From assembly GCA_964545205.1 (NCBI GenBank), contig CAZJFH010000102.1, positions 1 to 10,753 of the forward strand: a stretch of 10,753 bases of DNA. Reading direction: 5' to 3'. This document shows positions 1-6,405 of this stretch, in pieces (position 1 is the first letter of the stretch; every line of letters begins with the position of its first letter). The position numbers and the translations under genes were made by a program. The notes below the pieces were generated by a model, which searched no databases, was not told the origin of the DNA, and saw only the letters and a list, made by a program, of their open reading frames with translations. This DNA is from CAZJFH01 sp964545205. Its GTDB lineage: Bacteria; Pseudomonadota; Alphaproteobacteria; Rhodospirillales; Magnetospirillaceae.

Positions 1-490
1 GCTGATCAACGACATCGCCAGCCAGACCAACCTGCTGGCGCTCGACGCCACCATCGAGGCCGCCCGCGCCGGCGATGCCGGAAAGGGCTTCGCGGTCGTC
101 GCCGGCGAGGTCAAGAGCCTGGCCCGCCAGACCGCCAACGCCACCGAGGAGATCGCCAACCAGATCAACGGCGTCCAGGTCGCCACCCGCGACGCGGTCG
201 ACGCCATCACGGGCATCGCCGGCACGATCGGCGAACTCAACGGCATCGCCGCCGCGGTCGCCGCCGCCGTCGAGGAGCAGGGCGCCGCGACCCGCGAGAT
301 CGCCCGCAACGTCCACGAAGCCGCCGCCGGCACCCGCGAGGTCTCGGTGACCATCGGCCACGTCACCACCGCCGCCGGGCAGACCGGGCGCGCCGCCGGC
401 CAGGTGCAGCAGGCCGCCGAGGACCTGACCCGCCAGGCCGGGCGCCTGAGCCAGGAAGTCGGCCGTTTCGTCGCCGGCATCCGCCGGTGA
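1..490 (+). CDS. Methyl-accepting chemotaxis protein, C-terminal part (5' end outside window)
   Basis: This is the cytoplasmic signalling tail of a chemoreceptor, which relays ligand sensing to the CheA/CheW kinase array. The reading frame is open from base 2 and ends in TGA at 488-490, giving 162 visible residues. Visible residues 1-35 carry the hairpin tip and the start of the return helix: SQTNLLALDATIEAARAG, then GKGFAVVAGEVK. This is the diagnostic MCP signature. The rest is a heptad-like, Ala/Gln/Glu-rich helix with EEQGAATREIARNV, as expected for the antiparallel coiled coil and adaptation region. It ends in FVAGIRR, with no CheR-tethering pentapeptide. The asparagine usual in LALNATIEAARAG is aspartate here (visible residue 15). 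The sensor domain lies outside the window, so the stimulus is unknown. A terminator follows 6 bases after the stop. Confidence 0.95.
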   Translation, partial: LINDIASQTNLLALDATIEAARAGDAGKGFAVVAGEVKSLARQTANATEEIANQINGVQVATRDAVDAITGIAGTIGELNGIAAAVAAAVEEQGAATREIARNVHEAAAGTREVSVTIGHVTTAAGQTGRAAGQVQQAAEDLTRQAGRLSQEVGRFVAGIRR

Positions 491-496
491 CGAGCG

Positions 497-542
497 CTGG
501 ACGGGCGGGGTTTCCCCCTTCCCCGCCCGTCCAGCCGTCTTT
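497..542 (+). terminator. Rho-independent terminator after the chemoreceptor gene
   Basis: A perfect 14-bp stem pairs CTGGACGGGCGGGG (497-510) with CCCCGCCCGTCCAG (521-534) around a 10-base pyrimidine-rich loop. It is followed by CCGTCTTT. It starts 6 bases past the chemoreceptor stop codon and isolates the downstream permease gene. Confidence 0.85.
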
Positions 543-562
543 AACGCAACCAACTCCTGTAG

Positions 563-591
563 TTTTCAGCGGCCTCGATCTGGAATAGCAT
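563..591 (+). promoter_or_regulatory. Possible sigma-70-type promoter for the SLC13 permease
   Basis: TTTTCA (563-568) and TAGCAT (586-591) are separated by 17 bp and each matches 4 of 6 consensus positions. The pair lies between the upstream terminator and the permease start at 621, giving a predicted leader of roughly 20-25 bases. The match is modest, and no operator was recognised. Confidence 0.4.
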
Positions 592-620
592 CCGCGGCTG
601 TTCTTTGTCCGGGGGCGTGG

Positions 621-2432
621 ATGGGCGTCGAGTTCGACCTGCATATCGGGGTCACGCTGGGACTCGTCGGCTTGGCGGCCTGCCTGTTCGCCTGGGAGCG
701 CATCCCGACCGAGACGGCGGCGCTGCTGCTGCTCGCCATCCTGCTGGCCTTCTTCCATTTCTTTCCGCTTCCGGGTCCGGAACGTCTGGACATGGCCCGG
801 CTGCTGGCCGGATTCGGCAATCCCGCGCTGATCGCCGTGCTGGCGCTGCTGGTGCTCGGCGAGGGGCTGGTGCAGACCGACGCCCTCAACGCCCTGGGCC
901 GCCTGGCGGGACCGGCGCACCGCCTCCGCCGGCCGTGGCTGGTGGTCTGCCTGATTCTCGCCGGCGTCGCCGCGGCCTCGGCCTTCGTCAACAACACGCC
1001 GCTGGTCATCATCTTCATTCCGATCCTGCAGGCCCTGGCGCAGCGGCTGCGGATCGGCTCGAGCAAGATGATGATGCCGCTGTCCTTCGCGACGATCCTC
1101 GGCGGCATGACCACGCTGCTGGGCTCGAGCACGAACCTGCTGGTGTCGACCTCGCTCGTCGGCCTCGAGCGGCCGCCGCTGGGGATCTTCGAGGTGACGC
1201 CGATCGGCCTGGCGGTGGCCGGCGTCGGGCTGGCCTATCTGTTCCTTGTCGCGCCACGGCTGCTGCCCGACAGGACGCCCGTCGCCCGCAGCCATGCCGA
1301 GGGCGGCCAGTTCCTGGCGCAACTGCGGGTGACGGCGGCGGCGCGCATCGCCGGCGGGCGGGTGGTCGCGGGCATGTTGCGCTCCCGACCCGATCTGGTG
1401 ATCAAGACGATCCGGCGCGGCGACGAGACCCACGCCCAGCCGCTGGACGGGTTCGAGATCGCCGCCGGCGACGTGCTGTCGGTGGTCGCGACGCGCGCCG
1501 CCCTCGAACAGGCGCTGGCCTCCGATCCCGGGCTGCTGCCCGACGCGGCCGCCGGCCAGCGCGCCGGCGGCCGCGTGCTGGTCGAGGCGATGGTGGCGCC
1601 GCGCTCGCCGCTGGTCGGCGCCAGCCTGGCCGATTGCGGCTTCCGCCGCCAGACCGACTGCATGGTCGTCGGGGTGCGCCGCCGCGCGCATCTCGTGCGG
1701 CCGCGCGGCGGCGACGTGGCGCTGGAGGCCGGCGACGTGCTGCTGCTGCTGTGCGTCGAATCGAGTCTCGCCGCCCTGCGCGGCAGCCATGAATTCGTGG
1801 TCCTGGAAGGCAGCGCCCGCGACCTGCCGCGGCCACGGCACGGACGGCGCGCAATCGCCATCTTCGCCGCCAGCGTCGGCTTGGCCGTTTCGGGAACGAT
1901 GCCGATCGCGCTGGCGGCGGTTCTGGGCGCCGTGGCGCTGGTCGTCACCGGCACCATCGGATTGCGCCAGGCCTTCGCCGCGCTCGACCGGCGCATCATC
2001 ATGCTGGTCGGCGCCGCCCTGGCGCTCGGCGAGGCGATGCAGGCCACCGGCGCCGCGCTGTGGCTGGCCGACGGCCTCGTGCGGGCGCTGGACGGCGTGC
2101 CGCCGGGCATGGTGCTGACCGCCTTCTTCGGGCTGGTGCTGGCGATCACCAACGTGCTCAGCAACAACGCCTGCGCGGTGCTGTTCACGCCGATCGCCGT
2201 GGCGCTGGCCGACCGGCTGGGCATGGATCCGCACATCTTCGCCATCGCCGTGCTGATCGCCTCGGACGCCAGCTTCGCGACGCCGATCGGCTACCAGACC
2301 AATCTGCTGGTGATGGGCCCGGGCCGCTACCGCTTCGCCGACTTCGTGCGCGTCGGCGGGCCGCTGTCGCTGCTGGTCTGGGCGGTGTTCGCGGTGGCGG
2401 CGACGGCGTGGTTCGGGCTGGCGTGGCGGTGA
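621..2432 (+). CDS. SLC13/DASS-family anion permease with two internal TrkA_C-like domains
   Basis: A 603-residue inner-membrane transporter of the SLC13 (divalent anion:Na+ symporter) type. It has two homologous membrane halves, at about residues 8-215 and 408-600. Each half has the family's paired hairpin signature: SAFVNNTP (120-127) with SSTN (169-172), and NVLSNN (511-516) with PIGYQTN (555-561). These SNN/SNT-like motifs form the Na+ and substrate sites in known family members. Between the halves sit two cytosolic TrkA_C/RCK-C-like domains (about 233-300 and 317-395), each ending in a 'GDVL' strand (283-286 and 371-374). This layout is common in bacterial SLC13 permeases of about 600 residues. 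The start is ATG 621, preceded by GGGGG (611-615). The substrate cannot be read from sequence; sulfate or dicarboxylates are options. It is a single-gene unit closed by the terminator at 2436-2463. Confidence 0.88.
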   Translation: MGVEFDLHIGVTLGLVGLAACLFAWERIPTETAALLLLAILLAFFHFFPLPGPERLDMARLLAGFGNPALIAVLALLVLGEGLVQTDALNALGRLAGPAHRLRRPWLVVCLILAGVAAASAFVNNTPLVIIFIPILQALAQRLRIGSSKMMMPLSFATILGGMTTLLGSSTNLLVSTSLVGLERPPLGIFEVTPIGLAVAGVGLAYLFLVAPRLLPDRTPVARSHAEGGQFLAQLRVTAAARIAGGRVVAGMLRSRPDLVIKTIRRGDETHAQPLDGFEIAAGDVLSVVATRAALEQALASDPGLLPDAAAGQRAGGRVLVEAMVAPRSPLVGASLADCGFRRQTDCMVVGVRRRAHLVRPRGGDVALEAGDVLLLLCVESSLAALRGSHEFVVLEGSARDLPRPRHGRRAIAIFAASVGLAVSGTMPIALAAVLGAVALVVTGTIGLRQAFAALDRRIIMLVGAALALGEAMQATGAALWLADGLVRALDGVPPGMVLTAFFGLVLAITNVLSNNACAVLFTPIAVALADRLGMDPHIFAIAVLIASDASFATPIGYQTNLLVMGPGRYRFADFVRVGGPLSLLVWAVFAVAATAWFGLAWR

Positions 2433-2435
2433 ACG

Positions 2436-2463
2436 AAAAAGGCCGGCGCGAGGCCGGCCTTTT
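2436..2463. terminator. Bidirectional terminator between the permease and tRNA-Pro
   Basis: AAAAGGCCGGC (2437-2447), a 5-base loop, and GCCGGCCTTTT (2453-2463) form an 11-bp perfect stem. It has a T-run downstream on the plus strand and five Ts (2440-2436) on the minus strand. It lies 3 bases after the permease stop and 10 bases past the 3' end of the convergent tRNA, so it can terminate both units. Confidence 0.9.
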
Positions 2464-2473
2464 CCCGAAATTT

Positions 2474-2550
2474 TGGTCGGAGCGGCGGGATTCGAACCCA
2501 CGACCCCCAGTCCCCCAGACTGATGCGCTACCGGGCTGCGCTACGCTCCG
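2474..2550 (-). tRNA. tRNA-Pro (anticodon GGG)
   Basis: This is a complete 77-nt cloverleaf on the minus strand. The 7-bp acceptor stem is CGGAGCG (2550-2544) with CGCTCCG (2484-2478), the discriminator base is A, and the CCA end is encoded (2476-2474). The D arm reads GCGC-AGCCCGGTA-GCGC. The anticodon stem TCAGT/ACTGG holds the loop CTGGGGG, which places anticodon GGG at 2516-2514. The T arm contains GTTCGAATC. It decodes CCC and CCU proline codons. The acceptor and D-arm sequence closely resemble bacterial proline tRNAs. It is a single gene with its own promoter at 2577-2605, and I see no attachment-site duplication. Confidence 0.95.
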
Positions 2551-2576
2551 ACAAGTCCGCCGTGGCGGGAGGCGGC

Positions 2577-2605
2577 AATATAGCCACGCCGCCTATGGAA
2601 GGCAA
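2577..2605 (-). promoter_or_regulatory. Promoter for tRNA-Pro with GC-rich discriminator
   Basis: On the minus strand TTGCCT (2605-2600) and TATATT (2582-2577) are spaced 17 bp apart, with the -10 matching 5 of 6 positions. The predicted start near 2570 leaves a leader of about 20 bases before the tRNA. GCCGCC follows the -10 directly, the kind of GC-rich discriminator seen at stringently controlled stable-RNA promoters. The element sits immediately after the merR stop codon. Confidence 0.6.
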
Positions 2606-2607
2606 CA

Positions 2608-3096
2608 TCAGATCGGCGGGTTGCGCAACAGCGCTCGGATCGCCACCAGTTCGTCGAGGACCGCCCGCAGTTCGGCCCGGCGGTCGCTGCCGACCGGCTC
2701 TGCGGCGGGTTCGGCGACCGGCGCCTCGCGGGTTTCGGGGGCCGTGGTCGGCGCCGCCGGCTCGGCTTCGACGGAGGTCGGCTCGGCACCGGCCGCCTCG
2801 GGCTCGTCGACGGCCTTGATGCCGCCGTCCTTGAGCAGTTTCTGCACGCCCTTGATGGTGTAGCCGTCGCGGTACAGCAGATCGCGGATGCGGCGCAGGA
2901 GCTGGATGTCGGCCGGCCGGTAATAGCGGCGGCCGCCGCCGCGCTTCAGCGGCTTGACCTGCGCGAAACGGCTTTCCCAGAACCGCAGCACGTGCTGCGG
3001 CACGTCGAGCTGTTCGGAAACCTCGCTGATGGTTCGGAACGCCGCCTCCGACTTGACCCGGCGGCCGGTCGGCGCGGACGCGGGATCGACGTTCAC
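2608..3096 (-). CDS. MerR-family DNA-binding protein with Ala/Pro/Glu-rich tail
   Basis: A 162-residue protein starting at GTG 3096, whose first bases overlap the ihfA stop (GTGA), so translation is probably coupled. Residues 19-92 form a MerR winged helix-turn-helix: FRTISEVSEQLDVPQHVLRFW, then the wing with RRYYRPADIQLLRRI and a following helix pair. The sequence recalls the short MerR-like regulator that sits next to ihfA in many alphaproteobacteria. There is no recognisable effector-binding domain. Residues about 97-137 are a low-complexity Ala/Pro/Glu/Thr linker, followed by a short C-terminal helix (about 139-158). No metal-binding cysteines are present; the protein has no cysteine at all. 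Target genes are unknown. Its position suggests a link to growth or envelope functions, but that is inference. Confidence 0.88.
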   Translation of the reverse strand: MNVDPASAPTGRRVKSEAAFRTISEVSEQLDVPQHVLRFWESRFAQVKPLKRGGGRRYYRPADIQLLRRIRDLLYRDGYTIKGVQKLLKDGGIKAVDEPEAAGAEPTSVEAEPAAPTTAPETREAPVAEPAAEPVGSDRRAELRAVLDELVAIRALLRNPPI

Positions 3097-3419
3097 GGCG
3101 TCTTCTCGGCCTGCTCTTGCCTTTGCAGCCCGGCGTTGATGCGGCTCTTCAGGAGCTGCGACGGCCGGAACACCAGCACCCGGCGCGGCAGGATCGGCAC
3201 TTCCTGGCCGGTCTTGGGATTGCGGCCGACGCGCTGGCCCTTGCTGCGCACCGCAAAGCTGCCGAACGACGAGATCTTGACGGTCTCCCCGCGCTCCAGC
3301 GCCGAGGCGATCTCGCTCAGCACGTGTTCGAGAAGGTCCGCCGACTCGTTGCGCGACAGGCCGACCTCTTGGTAGACCGCCTCGCTGAGCTGCGCCCGGG
3401 TGATGGTTTTGCCAGACAT
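3093..3419 (-). CDS. ihfA: Integration host factor alpha subunit
   Basis: A 108-residue HU/IHF-fold protein that, with IhfB, bends DNA at specific sites and acts in nucleoid organisation, transcription and recombination. The N-terminal helices are followed by ISSFGSFAVR (49-58) and the beta-arm motif GRNPKTG (65-71). This motif contains the conserved proline (P68) that intercalates into DNA. The C-terminal helix follows FRPSQLLKSRIN. ATG 3419 was chosen over the in-frame ATG 3449 because the extension MGREPNGGTV is not family-like and the shorter start fits the usual IhfA N-terminus; GGTGG lies upstream as a possible ribosome site. The alpha assignment rests on its place after fabH and before the MerR gene. 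The stop overlaps the merR start. A possible promoter lies in the 112-base gap after fabH. Confidence 0.92.
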   Translation of the reverse strand: MSGKTITRAQLSEAVYQEVGLSRNESADLLEHVLSEIASALERGETVKISSFGSFAVRSKGQRVGRNPKTGQEVPILPRRVLVFRPSQLLKSRINAGLQRQEQAEKTP

Positions 3420-3454
3420 TACCGTTCCACCGTTCGGTTCCCTTCCCATCAGGG

Positions 3455-3483
3455 ACGGTACCCGTTCCGGGGAAACCCGTCAA
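3455..3483 (-). promoter_or_regulatory. Possible internal promoter for ihfA-merR
   Basis: TTGACG (3483-3478, 5 of 6 matches) and TACCGT (3460-3455, 3 of 6) are 17 bp apart on the minus strand, in the gap between fabH and ihfA. The predicted leader is about 30 bases. Copies of GAACGGT lie just downstream (complements at 3421-3427 and 3429-3435). The -35 is convincing; the -10 is weak. Confidence 0.4.
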
Positions 3484-3531
3484 TATCAGTGGATTGGCGG
3501 CTGACCTTCACCCGCGCGACCACCCGAGCCG

Positions 3532-4503
3532 CTACATGCGGATCAGCGCCGATCCCCAGGTGAAGCCGCCGCCCATCGCCTCGATCAGCACGAGATGGCC
3601 GGGCTTGATGCGGCCGTCGCCGACCGCTTCGGCGAGCGCCAGCGGAATCGAGGCCGCCGAGGTGTTGGCGTGGCGGTCGACCGTCATCACCACCCGCTCG
3701 GTGCCGACGCCCAGTTTGCGCGCCGTGCCCTCGATGATGCGCCGGTTGGCCTGATGCGGCACCAGCCAGTCGACGTCGCCGGCCGCGAGGCCGTGCGCGT
3801 CCAGCGCCTCGTTGACCGCCTCGGCCAGGTTGACGATGGCGTGGCGGAAGACCTCGCGCCCCTCCATACGGACATGGCCGACGGTGCCGGTCGAGGACGG
3901 GCCGCCGTCGACGTAGAGCAGGTCGTGGTGGCGGCCGTCGGAATGCAGATGCGTCGACAGCACGCCCTTGTCGGCAATGGTGCCGCCGCCCTCGCCGGCC
4001 CGCAGCACCACGGCGCCGGCGCCGTCGCCGAACAGCACGCAGGTGGCGCGGTCGTTCCAGTCGAGGATGCGCGAGAAGGTCTCGGCGCCGATCACCAGCG
4101 CGGTCCGCGCCTGGCCGACGCGGATGAAGTTGTCGGCGACGGCGAGCGCGTAGACGAAGCCCGAGCACACCGCCTGGACGTCGAAGGCGATGCCGCGGGT
4201 CATGCCGATTCGCGCCTGCACCTTGGCGGCGGTGGCCGGGAAGGTGTTGTCGGGGGTGGCGGTGGCGAGCACGATCAGGTCGACGTCGCTGCCGGCCATG
4301 CCTGCGGCCGCCAGCGCGCGCTCGGCGGCCTTGGTCGCCAGATCCGAGGTGCACTCGCCCTCGGCCGCGACATGGCGCTGGCGGATGCCGCTGCGCTCGA
4401 CGATCCACTCGTCGCTGGTGTCGACGATGCGCGCCACATCGTCGTTGGTCAGGACCTTCTCCGGGAGATAGGCCCCGCACCCGGCAAGGATAGATCGGAT
4501 CAT
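3532..4503 (-). CDS. fabH: Beta-ketoacyl-ACP synthase III
   Basis: A 323-residue cytosolic enzyme that condenses acetyl-CoA (or another short acyl-CoA) with malonyl-ACP to start type II fatty-acid synthesis. The thiolase-fold catalytic triad is complete: Cys113 in DVQAVCSGF, His250 in PHQANRRI, and Asn280 in RHANTSAAS. The glycine-rich end AMGGGFTWGSALIRM (309-323) and the opening RSILAGCGAYLPEKVLTNDD are typical, and the length matches the family. The start ATG 4503 shares a base with the plsX stop (TGATG), so coupling with plsX is likely. PlsX followed by FabH is a common bacterial order, joining fatty-acid initiation to phospholipid synthesis. Priming specificity cannot be read directly. 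Confidence 0.97.
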   Translation of the reverse strand: MIRSILAGCGAYLPEKVLTNDDVARIVDTSDEWIVERSGIRQRHVAAEGECTSDLATKAAERALAAAGMAGSDVDLIVLATATPDNTFPATAAKVQARIGMTRGIAFDVQAVCSGFVYALAVADNFIRVGQARTALVIGAETFSRILDWNDRATCVLFGDGAGAVVLRAGEGGGTIADKGVLSTHLHSDGRHHDLLYVDGGPSSTGTVGHVRMEGREVFRHAIVNLAEAVNEALDAHGLAAGDVDWLVPHQANRRIIEGTARKLGVGTERVVMTVDRHANTSAASIPLALAEAVGDGRIKPGHLVLIEAMGGGFTWGSALIRM

Positions 4504-5561
4504 CAGCCGGTGGCCGCCTTCGCCGGCGGCTCCGAGTCGTCGGGGCTGCTCACCTTGGTGAACTCTTCCCGGATGCGTTCGTTGAAGCCGTGCGCCACCA
4601 GATCGGTGGCGACGCCGACCGCGTTGGCGAAACCGAGCGCGTCGGTGCCGCCATGGCTCTTCACGGCGATGCCGTTGAGACCCAGGAACATGGCGCCGTT
4701 GTAGCGCCGCGGATCGGTGCGCAGCTTGACCTTGGCCAGCGCAGCCCGCGCCAGCAGGTAGCCGATCTTGGCCATCAGCGAGCTGCCGAAGGCCTCGCGC
4801 AGGAAGGTGGAATACAGCTTGGCGGTGCCTTCGGCCGTCTTCAGGGCGATGTTGCCGGTGAATCCGTCGGTCACCACCACGTCGACGGTGCCGGCGCCGA
4901 TGTCGTTGCCCTCGACGAAGCCGTGGAAGCGGATCGGCAGCTTGCTCTCGCGCAGGGTGGTGGCGGCGCGCCGCACCTCCTCGTGGCCCTTCATGTCCTC
5001 GGAGCCGACGTTGAGCAGGCCGACGGTCGGCCGGTCGAGGCCGAACAGCACGCGGGCGAACACCTCGCCCATGACCGCGAACTGCACGAGGTTGTTGGCG
5101 TCGCATTCGACGTTGGCGCCGAGGTCGAGCATCACGCTCTCGCCGCGCTCGGTCGGATAGAACGCCGCCATCGCCGGGCGGGCGATGCCCGGCAGGGTCC
5201 GCAGCACGAATTTCGACACCGCCATCAGCGCGCCGGTGTTGCCGGCCGAGACGACGCCGGCCGCCTCGCCCTTGGCGACCGCCTGGACCGCCAGGTACAT
5301 GCTGCTGTTGCGGCCGGTGCGCAGGACCTGCGACGGCTTGGCGTCGTTGGTCACCACCTGGTCGGTGTGGCGCAGCGTGACGTGCTCGGCCAGATCGGGC
5401 GCCGCCGCCAGCAGCGGCGCCACCTTGGCCTCGTCGCCGAACAGCAGGTAGTGCGCACGGGGAATCCGCGAGCGCGCCAGCTTAAGGCCCTCGACGACGA
5501 CGCCCGGAGCGGCGTCACCGCCCATGGCGTCGATGGCGATCGTCACACGTGAACTCACCAC
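4503..5561 (-). CDS. plsX: Phosphate acyltransferase PlsX
   Basis: A 352-residue peripheral membrane enzyme that converts acyl-ACP and phosphate to acyl-phosphate, the donor used by PlsY in the first acylation of glycerol-3-phosphate. Family motifs in order are AIDAMGGDAAPG (9-20), VSAGNTGALM (104-113), MLDLGANVECD (144-154), LLNVGSEDMKG (182-192) and TDGFTGNIALK (231-241). The C-terminal part contains GLNGIAVKSHGG. Length is normal. Two consecutive GTG codons (5561 and 5558) can start the protein. A GGGG ribosome site at 5569-5566 is spaced better for 5558, so the true start may be one codon in. It lies 27 bases after rpmF and overlaps fabH. Confidence 0.97.
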   Translation of the reverse strand: MVSSRVTIAIDAMGGDAAPGVVVEGLKLARSRIPRAHYLLFGDEAKVAPLLAAAPDLAEHVTLRHTDQVVTNDAKPSQVLRTGRNSSMYLAVQAVAKGEAAGVVSAGNTGALMAVSKFVLRTLPGIARPAMAAFYPTERGESVMLDLGANVECDANNLVQFAVMGEVFARVLFGLDRPTVGLLNVGSEDMKGHEEVRRAATTLRESKLPIRFHGFVEGNDIGAGTVDVVVTDGFTGNIALKTAEGTAKLYSTFLREAFGSSLMAKIGYLLARAALAKVKLRTDPRRYNGAMFLGLNGIAVKSHGGTDALGFANAVGVATDLVAHGFNERIREEFTKVSSPDDSEPPAKAATG

Positions 5562-5588
5562 GCTACCCCGCGACTGGGATCAGACCCG

Positions 5589-5771
5589 TCAGGCCGCCCC
5601 TTCGGCGACGACCTCGCGGCCATCGTAATGGCCGCAGGAACCGCAGACGTGGTGCGGGCGCTTGGTCTCGCCGCAGTTCGGGCATTCCTGGACGTTCACC
5701 GTCTTCAGGGCATGATGCGCCCGGCGCATGTCACGGCGGGACTTCGAGGTTTTCTTCTTAGGGACAGCCAT
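5589..5771 (-). CDS. rpmF: 50S ribosomal protein L32
   Basis: A 60-residue zinc-binding large-subunit ribosomal protein. The N-terminus MAVPKKKTSKSRRDMRRAHH is the L32 hallmark. It is followed by a zinc ribbon with C30-x2-C33 and C43-x2-C46, so this is the four-cysteine, zinc-containing form. Length is normal for the family. It sits between yceD and plsX, a widely conserved order. The ribosome-binding site is weak: GCGAG lies about 8 bases upstream of ATG 5771. Confidence 0.97.
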   Translation of the reverse strand: MAVPKKKTSKSRRDMRRAHHALKTVNVQECPNCGETKRPHHVCGSCGHYDGREVVAEGAA

Positions 5772-5809
5772 ATGTTTGCTCGCAACCGCTCGGTCGACAG
5801 AAAGGCAGC

Positions 5810-5838
5810 TTCTTAACGAAAAACCCCCGGGGGGGCAA
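5810..5838 (-). promoter_or_regulatory. yceD-rpmF junction: possible rpmF promoter and terminator-like C/G/T run
   Basis: The 73-base gap before rpmF holds two overlapping signals on the minus strand. One is a run of seven C (5835-5829), five G (5828-5824) and five T (5823-5819), which could fold as a 4-bp GC hairpin with a 3-base loop and act as a weak terminator or attenuator. The other is TTGCCC (5838-5833) with TAAGAA (5815-5810) at 17-bp spacing, a poor but plausible promoter. Either would let rpmF-plsX-fabH be expressed differently from the upstream genes. Confidence 0.3.
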
Positions 5839-5844
5839 GCCGGA

Positions 5845-6405
5845 TCATTCGGGTTGTTCGTTCTTCTTCTCGCCGCGCAGCCCGGCGAGCGCCGCGAACG
5901 GGCCGGGCCGCGCCGGGGCGGCTTCGCCGGCGCCGTCCTCCGCCGGCAGGTCCAGCGTCGCGCCGGGAGCGCGCGGGAACGGATCGAGCGCCAGCGCCAG
6001 ATGCTCGGCGACCGCCTCGCCGAGATCGATGACGCCGTCGCGGATGGGCTCGGGCGGATCCTCGTCCTCGGCCGAGAAACTGATCTCGTGGCCCGCGCCG
6101 GCCGGCTCCTCCGGCCCGTACATCAGCTCGAACTCCTCGGCGACCTGCAGGCGCACCGGCTCGAGGGTGACCACGCACGACTGCACCACCTCGGCCTCGA
6201 ACCGGGCCCGCAGCCGCACCATCCGGCTGCCGCCCAGCGGCCGCAGGCGCACCCGCGCGCGCAACGCCTCGACGGCGGGGATGTCGAAGCGCCGCGCCAG
6301 GGCCTCGCGCTCGTGCGGCTCGGCGGCGATCTCCATCACGGTCTCGCCGCCGGGCAGCCGTTCCACGTTCACCGGCCGCGAGAATTCGGCCTCGATCTCG
6401 TTCAT
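5845..6405 (-). CDS. yceD: YceD/DUF177 family protein
   Basis: A 186-residue member of the DUF177 (YceD) family, found next to rpmF in most bacteria and implicated in 23S rRNA maturation in plants and bacteria. Visible family features are Cys77 in SCVVTLEPV (76-84), the acidic stretch at 111-119, and the core block DLGEAVAEHLALALDPFPRAPG (about 127-148). The usual near-terminal PFAALAGLR (169-177) precedes a lysine-rich tail. ATG 6405 overlaps the stop of the upstream gene (ATGA), and GCGAGGGA sits just before it as a strong ribosome site. The exact biochemical role is not established from sequence. Confidence 0.9.
   Translation of the reverse strand: MNEIEAEFSRPVNVERLPGGETVMEIAAEPHEREALARRFDIPAVEALRARVRLRPLGGSRMVRLRARFEAEVVQSCVVTLEPVRLQVAEEFELMYGPEEPAGAGHEISFSAEDEDPPEPIRDGVIDLGEAVAEHLALALDPFPRAPGATLDLPAEDGAGEAAPARPGPFAALAGLRGEKKNEQPE

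Noticed and set aside
363..2501. 712-codon open frame on the minus strand opposite the SLC13 permease
   Set aside because: It is a shadow of GC-rich coding DNA: His/Gln/Arg-rich low-complexity translation without domains, while the plus strand encodes a clear membrane transporter.
2474..2550. tRNA gene as an integration site for a mobile element
   Set aside because: No integrase gene, no repeated 3' tRNA segment and no foreign-looking DNA is present on either side.
3420..3449. Longer IhfA start at 3449
   Set aside because: The ten-residue extension is not typical of IhfA, and the start at 3419 gives the expected N-terminus and a better ribosome site.
3421..3468. Repeated ACCGTTC-like heptamers before ihfA
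   Set aside because: There are two exact copies and one approximate copy within 50 bases of GC-rich DNA with irregular spacing; not enough to call an operator.
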